In this document: in pieces, positions 7,473 to 17,427 of the stretch | Position numbering within the stretch: position 1 is the stretch's first letter | Layout of the letters: each line of letters starts with the position of its first letter | NCBI RefSeq assembly: GCF_022132145.1 | Contig: NZ_JAJISP010000002.1 | Location: forward strand, 310,001 to 374,000 | Length of the DNA stretch: 64,000 nt | DNA from: Pseudomonas sp. MMS21 TM103 | GTDB taxonomy: Bacteria; Pseudomonadota; Gammaproteobacteria; Pseudomonadales; Pseudomonadaceae | Direction: 5' to 3' | The notes under the pieces: model-generated | The model's input: the letters and a program-made list of their open reading frames with translations, nothing else | Told to the model about the DNA's origin: nothing | Databases searched by the model: none | Program-made: the position numbers and the translations under genes

Positions 7473-9851
7473 CTACTTCCTTAACGTGGCGTTAAACCTT
7501 TGTTCCAGGGAGGTGAGGACATTTTGTGCCGCAGTGCTCACCTCATCGTCATTAAGAGTGCGCGATGGATGCTGCCAGGTCAAGCCGACGGCAAGGCTTT
7601 TTCTATGCGGATCAATACCTTTACCGTGATATACGTCAAATAGCTTGAGGTCAGTCAACCACTCGCCCGCCGCCTCACGAATTACCGCGAGCAATGTTGC
7701 AGCCGGCACATCACGATCCACCAGCAAAGCCAAGTCGCGACGCACCTCAGGAAAGCGCGACAGCTCCTGAAACTTCGGCATACGACCTTGAGCGATTTCC
7801 GCCAATACCACCTCGAACATATACACAGGCTGATCAAACCCTAGCGTCTTGCCCAGCTCAGGATGCATGGCACCCAAGAAGCCGACCAATCGACCATCAC
7901 GCTCAATACGCGCAGTTTGCCCTGGATGCAAAGCCGCATGCTCGTCGGGAGCGAAACTGAAGCTGTCACCCGCGCCAGCACTGGCCAGCAACGCCTCAAC
8001 ATCGGCCTTCACATCATAGAAGTCGACATTGTCGCGGCCATGGGCCCAGTTTTCCGAGAGCCGGCTACCGCAGATCACCCCAGCGAGCATCGGCTCCTGC
8101 TTGAGACCTTCCAGCTGACCAACAAAGCGCAAGCCGCTTTCAAACAGGCGCACGCGTGACTGTTGACGATTGAGGTTATGCTCCAGCGCCTTGACCAAGC
8201 CTGGCCATAGCGATGAGCGCATAGCCGCCATGTCGGCCGATATCGGGTTGGCCAACATCAGCGGCTCAATACCAGGGTGAAACAGCTCGAACAGCTTGGG
8301 ATCGATAAAGCTGTAGGTAATGGCTTCCTGGTAACCCCGCGCCACCAACAAACGACGCAGAGCCGGCAACTCGACAGCCGCCTCGGCCTGCGGCTGCGGC
8401 GCCAGGCGCGCTTGCGGATAACGCACCGGCAAACGGTTGTAGCCGTACAAGCGCGCCAGCTCTTCAATCAGATCGACCTCGATGCTGATATCGAAGCGGT
8501 GACTGGGAACTGTCACTTGCCACTGCCCCTCACCACTAGCACTGACCCCCAGGCCCAGCCCGGCCAGCAAACGGACGATCTCTGCATCATCCATTTTCAA
8601 TCCGAGCATTTGCTCGATGCGTTCAGCGCGCAGGGTAACCGGGGCGATGCTCGGCAATTGCTGCTGATCAACGACCTCAATGATCGGACCTGCCTCGCCA
8701 CCAACAATTTCCAGCAATAACCCAGTGGCCCGCTCCATGGCTTCACGCGCGAGCTGCCAATCCACGCCACGCTCGAAACGGTGCGAAGAATCGGTGTGCA
8801 GGCCATAGGAACGTGCCTTGCCGGCAATCGCAATGGTGTCGAAAAAGGCGCTTTCCAGGAACAGATCGCAAGTTTTTGCGCTCACGCCGCTATGCTCCCC
8901 CCCCATCACTCCGGCAATCGCCAGTGCACGATCGTGGTCGGCGATGACCAGGGTGTCGGTACGCAGACTGATGTCCTGGCCGTCGAGCAGCACCAGCTTC
9001 TCGCCCTCCTCGGCCATGCGCACACGGATGCCACCATTGATCTCGGCGAGGTCGAAGGCATGCATCGGCTGCCCCAGCTCAAGCATGACGTAGTTGGTGA
9101 TATCCACCGCGGCATCGATGCTGCGCACATCGGCGCGGCGCAGACGTTCGACCATCCACAACGGCGATGGCCTGGACAGATCGACGTTACGCACCACGCG
9201 CCCGAGGTAACGCGGACAGGCTTGCGCCGCCAACACCTCGACCGGGCGCACCTCGTCATGACTCGGTGCAACCGCAGCAATCTGCGGACGCGTAACAGGC
9301 GCGTCATACAAGGCACCAACTTCACGGGCCAGGCCCGCCAAGGACAGGCAGTCGCCGCGGTTCGGCGTCAGGTCGACCTCGATGCTGGCATCGTCCAGCT
9401 CGAGATAAGTACGAATATCCTGACCCACCGGCGCGTCGCTCGGTAGTTCCATCAGTCCATCGTTTTCTTCACTGATCTGCAACTCGGAGGCCGAGCAGAG
9501 CATGCCGTTGGACTCGACGCCGCGCAGCTTGGCCTTTTTGATTTTGAAGTCACCCGGCAGCTCGGCACCGATCATGGCAAAGGGAATCTTCAGGCCAGGG
9601 CGCACGTTAGGCGCGCCGCACACCACCTGAAAGGTTTCCGCGCCATTGCTGACCTGGCACACACGCAGCTTGTCGGCATCCGGATGCTGTTCAGTGCTGA
9701 GCACCTCACCCACCACTACGCCGCTGAATACCCCGGCAGCCGGGGTCACGCTATCTACTTCGAGGCCCGCCATGGACAGGCGCGCCACCAGCTCGTCACG
9801 GGAAACCTCGGGGCTTACCCAGCTACGCAGCCACTGTTCACTGAATTTCAT
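7473..9851 (-). CDS. pheT: phenylalanine--tRNA ligase beta subunit
   Basis: 792 aa, full length. It forms the alpha2-beta2 synthetase with PheS; the beta subunit binds tRNA-Phe and carries the editing site. An EMAP/OB tRNA-binding domain (GVVVGEVLSTEQHPDADKL, about residues 45-64) is followed by the B3/B4 editing region, the B5 domain, a catalytic-like core and a C-terminal ferredoxin-fold anticodon-binding domain (FPEVRRDLALLVD near 706 onward). It follows pheS by 39 bp. The ATG is preceded by AGGAGAGCAGG on the minus strand, a strong ribosome-binding site. Confidence 0.98.
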   Translation of the reverse strand: MKFSEQWLRSWVSPEVSRDELVARLSMAGLEVDSVTPAAGVFSGVVVGEVLSTEQHPDADKLRVCQVSNGAETFQVVCGAPNVRPGLKIPFAMIGAELPGDFKIKKAKLRGVESNGMLCSASELQISEENDGLMELPSDAPVGQDIRTYLELDDASIEVDLTPNRGDCLSLAGLAREVGALYDAPVTRPQIAAVAPSHDEVRPVEVLAAQACPRYLGRVVRNVDLSRPSPLWMVERLRRADVRSIDAAVDITNYVMLELGQPMHAFDLAEINGGIRVRMAEEGEKLVLLDGQDISLRTDTLVIADHDRALAIAGVMGGEHSGVSAKTCDLFLESAFFDTIAIAGKARSYGLHTDSSHRFERGVDWQLAREAMERATGLLLEIVGGEAGPIIEVVDQQQLPSIAPVTLRAERIEQMLGLKMDDAEIVRLLAGLGLGVSASGEGQWQVTVPSHRFDISIEVDLIEELARLYGYNRLPVRYPQARLAPQPQAEAAVELPALRRLLVARGYQEAITYSFIDPKLFELFHPGIEPLMLANPISADMAAMRSSLWPGLVKALEHNLNRQQSRVRLFESGLRFVGQLEGLKQEPMLAGVICGSRLSENWAHGRDNVDFYDVKADVEALLASAGAGDSFSFAPDEHAALHPGQTARIERDGRLVGFLGAMHPELGKTLGFDQPVYMFEVVLAEIAQGRMPKFQELSRFPEVRRDLALLVDRDVPAATLLAVIREAAGEWLTDLKLFDVYHGKGIDPHRKSLAVGLTWQHPSRTLNDDEVSTAAQNVLTSLEQRFNATLRK

Positions 9852-9890
9852 CCTGCTCTCCTAAAACTGATCGGGTACGGTCGTGCGGCC

Positions 9891-10907
<1,017 letters not shown>

Positions 10908-10929
10908 TTACAGACTCCAGATACGAAAT

Positions 10930-10957
10930 AGGGGAAGAGCTTAAAGGCTCTTCCCCT
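10930..10957 (-). terminator. strong hairpin between rplT and pheS, possible attenuator
   Basis: A perfect 11-bp stem (10930-10940 with 10947-10957) closes a 6-nt loop. On the minus strand it is followed only by ATTTCG, so the U-tract is weak. It could be a partial terminator, an attenuator of pheST or an RNA-processing site. No leader peptide rich in Phe codons is obvious in this short gap. Confidence 0.5.
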
Positions 10958-11002
10958 ATTGGTGACGTTTAGCACCGGGCGAACCCGGTGATTGTCGGGG
11001 AC

Positions 11003-11359
11003 TTAAGCCAGGGTGGCTTTCGCTTTTTCGACAATCGCAGCAAACGCCGCTTTTTCGTTCACTGCCAGATCAGCCAAAACCTTACGGTCGATCTCGATGG
11101 ACGCTTTTTTCAGGCCGGCAATGAAACGGCTGTAGGACAGACCGTTAACACGAGCACCAGCATTGATACGAGCGATCCACAGGGCGCGGAACTGACGCTT
11201 CCTCTGGCGGCGGTCGCGATAGGCGTATTGGCCTGCCTTGATCACTGCCTGTTTGGCAACGCGGAATACGCGCGAACGCGCACCGTAGTAGCCTTTAGCG
11301 AGTTTCAGAATCTTTTTGTGACGCTTGCGAGCGATAACGCCGCGCTTAACACGAGCCAT
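11003..11359 (-). CDS. rplT: 50S ribosomal protein L20
   Basis: 118 aa, standard. Binds 23S rRNA early in large-subunit assembly. The sequence is typical: [19 protein letters not shown], then [16 protein letters not shown] and [18 protein letters not shown]20 is known in enterobacteria to repress translation of the rpmI-rplT message by mimicking its rRNA site. The gene follows rpmI by 25 bp and the same control is plausible, although I did not identify the mRNA structure. Confidence 0.98.
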   Translation of the reverse strand: MARVKRGVIARKRHKKILKLAKGYYGARSRVFRVAKQAVIKAGQYAYRDRRQRKRQFRALWIARINAGARVNGLSYSRFIAGLKKASIEIDRKVLADLAVNEKAAFAAIVEKAKATLA

Positions 11360-11384
11360 GAGTAATTTCCTCTATCTTGACCGA

Positions 11385-11579
11385 TTAACGAACGCGCAGC
11401 ATGCGCGCCACTTTTGCCACGTCAGACGGATGCACCATGGTGCTTCCGCGGAGTTGACGCTTACGCTTAGTGGACATCTTGGTCAGGATGTGGCTCTTGA
11501 AAGCGTGCTTGTGCTTGAAGCCATTAGCGGTTTTAAGAAAACGCTTGGCTGCACCACTCTTGGTTTTCATCTTTGGCAT
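11385..11579 (-). CDS. rpmI: 50S ribosomal protein L35
   Basis: 64 aa from [18 protein letters not shown] longer frame begins at 11618, but the family always starts at MPKMKTK and this ATG has its own upstream spacing. The protein is very basic and ends [13 protein letters not shown], as in other L35 proteins. It lies between infC and rplT in the conserved translation operon. Confidence 0.97.
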   Translation of the reverse strand: MPKMKTKSGAAKRFLKTANGFKHKHAFKSHILTKMSTKRKRQLRGSTMVHPSDVAKVARMLRVR

Positions 11580-11638
11580 GTTCGGTACTCCGCATTCAGT
11601 TGATAAACATAACCGCAAGGCCTGCCGTGCCCTGGTGG

Positions 11639-12187
11639 TTACTTCTTCTTTTTGGGGGCGATGACCATTATCAGCTGGCGTCCTTCCATCTTTGGATGCT
11701 GTTCAACCGAGCCATATTCAAGCAGGTCAGCTTCAACCCGCTTCAACAGCTCCATTCCCAGCTCCTGATGCGCCATCTCACGGCCACGGAATCGCAAGGA
11801 TACCTTGGCCCTGTCCCCTTCACTCAGGAAACGTACCAGGTTGCGCAGTTTTACCTGGTAATCCCCTTCCTCCGTCCCTGGACGAAACTTGATTTCTTTA
11901 ACCTGGATTTGCTTCTGGTTTTTCTTCGCAGCTGCAATCTGCTTCTTCTTTTCGAAGATCGACTTGCCGTAGTCCATGACTCGGCAAACCGGAGGAATCG
12001 CATCAGCAGAAATTTCCACCAAATCCAGTTTGGATTCTTCGGCGATTCTAAGCGCTTCATCAATCGAGACGATGCCAATTTGCTCGCCTTCAGCGCCAAT
12101 TAACCGAACCTCGCGTGCCGAGATATTCTCGTTGATCGGGGCTTTCGGGGCAGCTCGTTTATCTTGTCTCATTTCACGCTTAATAAT
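11639..12187 (-). CDS. infC: translation initiation factor IF-3, AUU start
   Basis: IF-3 binds the 30S subunit and checks start-codon selection. The first ATG (12170-12172) gives 177 aa, but the family extends further upstream as [10 protein letters not shown]. Upstream in frame are two ATT codons (12185-12187 and 12182-12184). A GGAG (12193-12196) sits 5 bp before the first ATT and 20 bp before the ATG, so an AUU start is the better choice and gives 182 aa. AUU starts are the classic infC autoregulatory device, since IF-3 discriminates against its own start. The two IF-3 domains ([12 protein letters not shown] and [18 protein letters not shown]) are intact. The gene is almost contiguous with thrS. 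Confidence 0.93.
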   Translation of the reverse strand: MIKREMRQDKRAAPKAPINENISAREVRLIGAEGEQIGIVSIDEALRIAEESKLDLVEISADAIPPVCRVMDYGKSIFEKKKQIAAAKKNQKQIQVKEIKFRPGTEEGDYQVKLRNLVRFLSEGDRAKVSLRFRGREMAHQELGMELLKRVEADLLEYGSVEQHPKMEGRQLIMVIAPKKKK

Positions 12188-12189
12188 GA

Positions 12190-14112
12190 TTACTCCACAT
12201 CTTGGCGACCACGCCGGGAAACCGCCTGCGCGAGAAATTCAGCGAATTGAGCGACGGGCATCGAGCCCAGATCAGCACCTTCACGGGTACGCACGGCGAC
12301 AGTTTGCATCTCTACTTCCCGATCCCCGATAACCAAGAGATAAGGAACCTTGAGCAAAGTATGCTCGCGGATTTTAAAGCCAATTTTCTCGTTTCTCAAG
12401 TCGGACTTGGCACGAAAGCCGCTTTGGTTGAGTGTTTTTTCCACTTCCAAGGCAAATTCGGCCTGTTTGTCAGTGATATTCATCACCACGACCTGAGTTG
12501 GAGCCAACCACGCGGGGAATGCACCCTCGTAGTGTTCGATCAGAATCCCGATAAAGCGCTCGAAGGAGCCGAGAATCGCGCGGTGCAACATCACCGGATG
12601 CTTACGGCTGTTGTCCTCACTGACGTACTCGGCGCCCAAACGTACTGGCAGGTTGAAATCGAGCTGCAGGGTACCACACTGCCAGACCCGACCCAGACAA
12701 TCCTTCAGCGAGAATTCGATCTTCGGCCCGTAGAAGGCGCCTTCTCCCGGCTGCAGATCATAAGGCAGACCCGCACTGTCGAGCGCCGAGGCCAGCGCCG
12801 CTTCGGCACGATCCCACAGCTCATCGGAACCCACGCGCTTGTCCGGGCGGGTCGAGAGCTTGAGCTGAATATCGGAAAAACCGAAATCGGCATAGACCGC
12901 CAGCGTCAGCTTGATGAAATCTGCGGACTCCGCCTGCATCTGCTCTTCGGTACAGAAGATATGCGCATCGTCCTGAGTAAAGCCACGCACGCGCATGATG
13001 CCGTGCAGTGCACCGGACGGCTCATTACGGTGGCAGGCGCCGAACTCGGCCAGACGCATCGGCAGCTCGCGGTAGCTCTTCAAGCCCTGATTGAACACCT
13101 GCACGTGGCACGGGCAGTTCATCGGCTTGATCGCGTAATCGCGACTTTCCGACTCAGTGGTAAACATGTTTTCGGCGTAGTTGGCCCAATGCCCGGACTT
13201 TTCCCACAGCGAGCGGTCCACCACCTGCGGCGTCTTGATTTCCAGGTAACCATGCTCGTGCTGCACTTTGCGCATGTACTGCTCAAGCACCTGGTACAGG
13301 GTCCAACCATTGGGATGCCAGAACACCATGCCCGGCGCTTCTTCCTGGGTATGGAACAGGTTCAGGCGCTTGCCGATCTTGCGGTGATCGCGCTTCTCGG
13401 CCTCTTCGATGCGCTGAATATAGGCCGCCAGCTGCTTCTTGTCGGCCCAGGCGGTGCCATAGACGCGCTGCAACTGCTCGTTTTTCGCGTCGCCGCGCCA
13501 ATAGGCGCCGGACAGCTTGGTCAGCTTGAACGCCTTGAGAAAACGGGTATTCGGCACGTGCGGACCACGACACATATCGACGTATTCTTCATGGTAATAC
13601 AGACCCATGGCCTGTTCGTCCGGCATATCTTCGACCAGGCGCAGCTTGTAGTCCTCACCACGAGAGGCAAAGACGTCGATCACTTCGGCACGCGGGGTTA
13701 TCTTCTTGACCACGTCGTAGTCTTTTTCGATCAACTGCTGCATGCGCTGCTCGATCGCAGCCACGTCCTCCAGCGTAAAGGGCCGCTCAGAGGCTATGTC
13801 GTAGTAGAACCCCTCCTCAATGACCGGACCGATCACCATCTTGGCAGTGGGGAACAACTGCTTGACCGCATGACCGATCAAATGCGCGCAAGAGTGGCGG
13901 ATAATCTCCAGCCCTTCCTGATCTTTTGGCGTGATGATTTGCAGGGTCGCATCGCTGTCGATTAAATCGCAGGCATCGACCAGCTTGCCATTGACCTTGC
14001 CGGCCACCGTGGCTTTAGCCAAGCCAGCGCCAATGGACTGCGCCACTTCGAGCACGGACACCGGATGATCGAATGGACGCTGACTGCCGTCGGGAAGAGT
14101 AATGATGGGCAT
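12190..14112 (-). CDS. thrS: threonine--tRNA ligase
   Basis: 640 aa from [11 protein letters not shown], the normal start; an in-frame ATG 42 bp upstream lacks support, while AGGAGG stands just before this one. Charges tRNA-Thr and edits mischarged Ser. Domains in order: TGS (1-62), tRNA-SAD editing domain with [10 protein letters not shown] (zinc-type HxxxH), class II core with [17 protein letters not shown] as motif 2, and a C-terminal anticodon-binding domain. It heads the thrS-infC-rpmI-rplT-pheST-ihfA cluster. ThrS often represses its own message through a tRNA-like leader; I could not see one clearly here. Confidence 0.98.
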   Translation of the reverse strand: MPIITLPDGSQRPFDHPVSVLEVAQSIGAGLAKATVAGKVNGKLVDACDLIDSDATLQIITPKDQEGLEIIRHSCAHLIGHAVKQLFPTAKMVIGPVIEEGFYYDIASERPFTLEDVAAIEQRMQQLIEKDYDVVKKITPRAEVIDVFASRGEDYKLRLVEDMPDEQAMGLYYHEEYVDMCRGPHVPNTRFLKAFKLTKLSGAYWRGDAKNEQLQRVYGTAWADKKQLAAYIQRIEEAEKRDHRKIGKRLNLFHTQEEAPGMVFWHPNGWTLYQVLEQYMRKVQHEHGYLEIKTPQVVDRSLWEKSGHWANYAENMFTTESESRDYAIKPMNCPCHVQVFNQGLKSYRELPMRLAEFGACHRNEPSGALHGIMRVRGFTQDDAHIFCTEEQMQAESADFIKLTLAVYADFGFSDIQLKLSTRPDKRVGSDELWDRAEAALASALDSAGLPYDLQPGEGAFYGPKIEFSLKDCLGRVWQCGTLQLDFNLPVRLGAEYVSEDNSRKHPVMLHRAILGSFERFIGILIEHYEGAFPAWLAPTQVVVMNITDKQAEFALEVEKTLNQSGFRAKSDLRNEKIGFKIREHTLLKVPYLLVIGDREVEMQTVAVRTREGADLGSMPVAQFAEFLAQAVSRRGRQDVE

Positions 14113-14313
14113 GGCGCCTCCTCTCCTAGTGGTGACCTCTACCAAAGGCCACATGGGTTGGGATGAGCCAGTAAGCGATTCGGCGGTATACCCGCCTTAC
14201 AGTGGCAGGAGCTTGGAAGCCAACCTGAACCGAACCGGAGTCACTGGAGGTTTATACGGATTTAGCAACGACTGGATGCTTCCAGAAAGCCTAGAGACTG
14301 GCAAGCCACCCAA

Positions 14314-14343
14314 TAAAAAAGGGTCGCCTGGGCGACCCTTTTA
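14314..14343 (-). terminator. rho-independent terminator after tRNA-Val
   Basis: GGGTCGCC (14321-14328) pairs with GGCGACCC (14331-14338). On the minus strand it is followed by a run of Ts, and there are also four Ts on the plus strand. It starts 7 bp past the tRNA-Val CCA and precedes the thrS upstream region. Confidence 0.88.
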
Positions 14344-14349
14344 TCGAAT

Positions 14350-14426
14350 TGGTAGGCACAATTGGATTCGAACCAACGACCCCCACCATGTCAAGGTGGT
14401 GCTCTAACCAACTGAGCTATGTGCCT
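14350..14426 (-). tRNA. tRNA-Val (anticodon GAC)
   Basis: 77 nt with an encoded CCA. Acceptor AGGCACA pairs with TGTGCCT, the D arm is AGCTCAGTTGGTTAGAGC, and the anticodon arm CCACC-TTGACAT-GGTGG gives GAC, reading GUC codons. It has its own promoter and terminator, so it is a single-gene unit upstream of thrS. Confidence 0.97.
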
Positions 14427-14439
14427 CCGATGGGTGCGC

Positions 14440-14467
14440 ATTCTACGGAGGCCCCGAAAAGAGTCAA
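14440..14467 (-). promoter_or_regulatory. sigma70 promoter of tRNA-Val
   Basis: Minus strand TTGACT (14462-14467) and TAGAAT (14440-14445) with a 16-bp spacer, followed by a GC-rich discriminator (GCGCACCC) just before the tRNA. This is a near-consensus promoter, and its discriminator is typical of stringently controlled stable RNA genes. Confidence 0.75.
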
Positions 14468-14610
14468 CACTTTTTTCTCTAACTGACTGAATAAATGAAT
14501 TTTTTACTGTTCTGCTCGGCGTTTAATATTTCGCACAGGGCACTAGCCGGGCAATTTCAACTCGGGTAGCATCACAGCATCCGTAAAAAATAAAGAACAG
14601 AGGTTGCAAT

Positions 14611-15894
14611 ATGGCACACACGGCTTATCCACAATCCTACTATGCCGCTTCAGCCAACCCGGCTCCGCCACGCCCGGAACTGAATGGCGAAGTGGAAACC
14701 GATGTCTGCATCGTTGGCGCGGGCTACACCGGCCTGTCCACAGCCATCGCCCTGCTGGAAAGCGGCTTCAAGGTGAGCATTGTCGAAGCTGCCAAGGTCG
14801 GTTTCGGTGCCTCGGGTCGCAACGGCGGTCAAATCGTCAACAGTTACAGCCGCGACATCGACACCATAGAGCGCACCGTCGGCCCCAAGCATGCTCAACT
14901 GCTGGGCCAGATGGCATTCGAAGGCGGCCGGATCATTCGAGAGCGGGTTGCCAAGTACAACATCCAGTGCGACCTCAAGGATGGTGGCGTGTTCGCCGCG
15001 ATCACGCCCAAGCAGATGGGGCACCTGGAAGCGCAGAAGAAGTTGTGGGAACGCTATGGCCATACCCAGCTAGAGCTGCTGGACGCCAAACGCATCCGCG
15101 AAGTGGTGGCGAGCGAAAACTATATCGGCGGCATGCTCGACATGAGCGGTGGACATATCCACCCGCTCAATCTGGCGCTGGGCGAAGCCGCGGCAGTCGA
15201 AACCCTGGGCGGAGTAATTTACGAGCAATCCCCGGCCATCCGTATCGAGCGGGGCGCCAATCCGATCGTGCACACCCCCCAGGGTCGGGTTAAAGCCAAG
15301 TTTGTGGTAGTTGCCGGCAACGCCTACCTAGGCAATCTGATTCCCGAGCTGTCGGCAAAATCGATGCCTTGCGGTACCCAGGTCATCACCACCGAACCGC
15401 TATCGGACGAGTTGGCAAAGAGCCTGTTACCGCAGGACTACTGCGTCGAAGACTGCAACTACCTGCTCGACTACTACCGCCTGAGCGGCGACAAACGCCT
15501 GATCTTCGGCGGCGGCGTGGTCTATGGCGCGCGCGACCCGGCCAACATCGAGGCGATAATTCGGCCGAACATGCTCAAGACCTTCCCCCAGCTCAAAGAT
15601 GTGAAGATCGATTACGCCTGGACCGGAAACTTCCTGCTAACCCTGTCGCGCTTACCCCAGGTCGGCCGCCTCGGTGACAACATTTACTACTCGCAGGGCT
15701 GCAGCGGTCATGGCGTGACCTACACCCACGTGGCAGGAAAGGTGCTGGCCGAAGCCCTGCGCGGCCAGGCCGAGCGTTTCGATGCCTTCGCCGAGCTGCC
15801 GCACTACCCCTTCCCGGGTGGCGAACTGTTGCGCATCCCCTTTACCGCAATGGGTGCCTGGTACTACAGCCTGCGTGACAGGCTCGGTTTTTAA
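14611..15894 (+). CDS. FAD-dependent amine oxidoreductase, PauB/PuuB-like
   Basis: 427 aa. Member of the DadA/glycine oxidase-like flavoprotein family and closest in style to gamma-glutamylputrescine oxidoreductases. The FAD-binding Rossmann motif is VCIVGAGYTGLSTAIALLE (32-50), followed by FGASGRNGGQIV, the signature of this subgroup. The C-terminus has GCSGHGVTYTHVAGK, which contacts FAD. The gene is monocistronic, with its own upstream region after tRNA-Val and a strong terminator. In P. aeruginosa a pauB-type gene also neighbours the PA2778/PA2779 pair, which supports the assignment. The exact polyamine substrate cannot be read from the sequence. Confidence 0.88.
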   Translation: MAHTAYPQSYYAASANPAPPRPELNGEVETDVCIVGAGYTGLSTAIALLESGFKVSIVEAAKVGFGASGRNGGQIVNSYSRDIDTIERTVGPKHAQLLGQMAFEGGRIIRERVAKYNIQCDLKDGGVFAAITPKQMGHLEAQKKLWERYGHTQLELLDAKRIREVVASENYIGGMLDMSGGHIHPLNLALGEAAAVETLGGVIYEQSPAIRIERGANPIVHTPQGRVKAKFVVVAGNAYLGNLIPELSAKSMPCGTQVITTEPLSDELAKSLLPQDYCVEDCNYLLDYYRLSGDKRLIFGGGVVYGARDPANIEAIIRPNMLKTFPQLKDVKIDYAWTGNFLLTLSRLPQVGRLGDNIYYSQGCSGHGVTYTHVAGKVLAEALRGQAERFDAFAELPHYPFPGGELLRIPFTAMGAWYYSLRDRLGF

Positions 15895-15908
15895 CCAGTC
15901 GTCCCGAC

Positions 15909-15940
15909 AAACCAACGGCGCCTTATGGCGCCGTTGGTTT
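15909..15940. terminator. bidirectional terminator between convergent genes
   Basis: A perfect 14-bp inverted repeat (15909-15922 with 15927-15940) encloses the tetraloop TTAT. Arms end in AAA/TTT, so it can serve both the oxidase gene and the convergent peptidase gene. Confidence 0.85.
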
Positions 15941-15950
15941 GCCAGCTCTG

Positions 15951-16925
15951 TCAGTTAGCTTGCGGGCAGACCGGAGGAGCTAAACACTGTTTTGTTGCTC
16001 CACCGGTCGTGTGTTTCACACCTGGAGTAAATCGCTGATCATCTGGAGCCAGTCGTTGGGCGCAGACCCTCGCCTGCTCGGCTGCCTGCAGACAGCCGCG
16101 ATCGGCCAATACCTGCGACAGGTTGAACCAACCCGCAGCAAAGTCAGGCTGCCGCGCCAGGCTTTTACGTAAAGCCGCTTCAGCCCCGAGCGCATCGCCA
16201 CTGGCATAGCGGCTGTTGGCCAAGGCAAACCAAGCCAACGACTCATTTGGCCACTGTTGAGTGGCGGTACGATAGGCGCGCTGCGCCGCAGCGAGCCGCC
16301 CGGTTTCCTCCAGATCGCTGGCGGCCTTGAGCCAGGGCCGCAGTTCAGCCTGAGCCGGAAGAGTATCTGTTGGCAAGGTCAAGACAGCCCACCGGCCACC
16401 CCGCGCCCAGGTCTTGTCGAAGCTCCTGAAGCTGGTCAGCAAGCGCCGGGTGGTGCCCGAACGCAAAATCAAGGTGCGTTCCCGCTGGTCATAGCCGACC
16501 ACCACGGCAAAGTGCCAGCGCGGATACCAATCGAAGGCCAGGTTCTGCAGAACCAACACCGGATTACCTGCTGCCACTTCGGCAATCAAGGCTTGCAGGC
16601 GCGGTTGCAGCGGGTACACCAACATATCGTGGGCCCGCGCGGTCGCCACCATCTCCACCTGCAGGCTGCCGTCACGCGCAGGAATAAACACCCGATCCTT
16701 GAGCAGGCCGGGACTGGTCACTACGCCGCGCTGGTTGAGCATGGTCGCCAACGCTGCCGGTCCGCACTGATAGGCACTCTGCGAAAAAAACGGCACGTCG
16801 CTCAGCTCTACTCGTTCAGGCAAACGCGAAGTCTCCGGTGGCAACACCGGAGACTTCGCGCAGGCGGCAAGCAGAGCAATCAGAACGAGTGGAAGGAGGT
16901 TCCTGCCAATCAACGATTTATGCAT
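15951..16925 (-). CDS. C39-like peptidase lipoprotein with TPR region (PA2778 family)
   Basis: 324 aa. A signal peptide ends in a lipobox LLAAC (Cys22), so this should be a lipoprotein. Residues 40-190 look like a papain-like C39 peptidase: oxyanion Gln49, Cys54 in SAYQCGPAALATML, His138 and Asp146 in RWHFAVVVGYD. Residues about 200-300 carry tetratricopeptide-type helices (SLAWFALANSRYASGD and AAGWFNLSQVLADRG). C39 peptidases usually cleave double-glycine leader peptides, but this one lacks a transporter, so the substrate is unknown. It starts inside the upstream small membrane-protein gene (16-bp overlap), which implies joint function. Confidence 0.82.
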   Translation of the reverse strand: MHKSLIGRNLLPLVLIALLAACAKSPVLPPETSRLPERVELSDVPFFSQSAYQCGPAALATMLNQRGVVTSPGLLKDRVFIPARDGSLQVEMVATARAHDMLVYPLQPRLQALIAEVAAGNPVLVLQNLAFDWYPRWHFAVVVGYDQRERTLILRSGTTRRLLTSFRSFDKTWARGGRWAVLTLPTDTLPAQAELRPWLKAASDLEETGRLAAAQRAYRTATQQWPNESLAWFALANSRYASGDALGAEAALRKSLARQPDFAAGWFNLSQVLADRGCLQAAEQARVCAQRLAPDDQRFTPGVKHTTGGATKQCLAPPVCPQAN

Positions 16926-17311
16926 TTGACGAAATTGAAGATGTTAGTGGCGCAGAGCAGATCGGTAATGATGAAGATCACCAGGAACAGCACGATGATC
17001 CCAACAACACCGGCCCCTGCGGGGGCTTGTGACAATTGCTGATTGAACTGCGCCAACTCGGCACTGGTCAGGCTATTGATACGTCCTTCAACCTGGGAAC
17101 GGTCAACGCCCATACTCAGCAACTTTTCCTGAACACCCTGCTCATCAAGCATGCGCAGCAATTGTTGGCGATCGACCTGCTGCTGTTGCTCGGCCAACAC
17201 CTCGCCGGTGCCTATCATGGCCGCATTCGCCAGGGGGATTTGGACAATCATCAGAACGTGGAACACCGCCAACATGGCAGCCATACGCCGGAAGAACGAG
17301 TGAGTGTGCAT
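16910..17311 (-). CDS. small membrane protein, PA2779 family
   Basis: 133 aa from MHTHSFFRR, chosen because AAGGAGATAACCCTC precedes this ATG; a longer frame from 17410 has no such site. There are two hydrophobic segments: an N-terminal signal or anchor (about 10-30) and a C-terminal membrane helix (about 101-119, GVVGIIVLFLVIFIITDLL) followed by CATNIFNFVKC. Between them is a polar Gln-rich stretch with a short helical repeat (LSMGVDRSQVEGRINSL). The gene overlaps the peptidase gene by 16 bp. The function is unknown. It could be a partner or a substrate of the peptidase; this is inference. Confidence 0.8.
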   Translation of the reverse strand: MHTHSFFRRMAAMLAVFHVLMIVQIPLANAAMIGTGEVLAEQQQQVDRQQLLRMLDEQGVQEKLLSMGVDRSQVEGRINSLTSAELAQFNQQLSQAPAGAGVVGIIVLFLVIFIITDLLCATNIFNFVKCINR

Positions 17312-17427
17312 GAGGGTTATCTCCTTGAAAGACCATGCCCCTAGACCTGAACGGCTAGAAGGACTCCACCCAGCATAGTCAATAAAAACCACCCGACTGT
17401 CTGACAGCACACATATAGCCCTCTTTC

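Noticed and set aside
12202..13965. 587-codon open frame antisense to thrS
   Set aside because: Antisense artefact; thrS is full length with all motifs.
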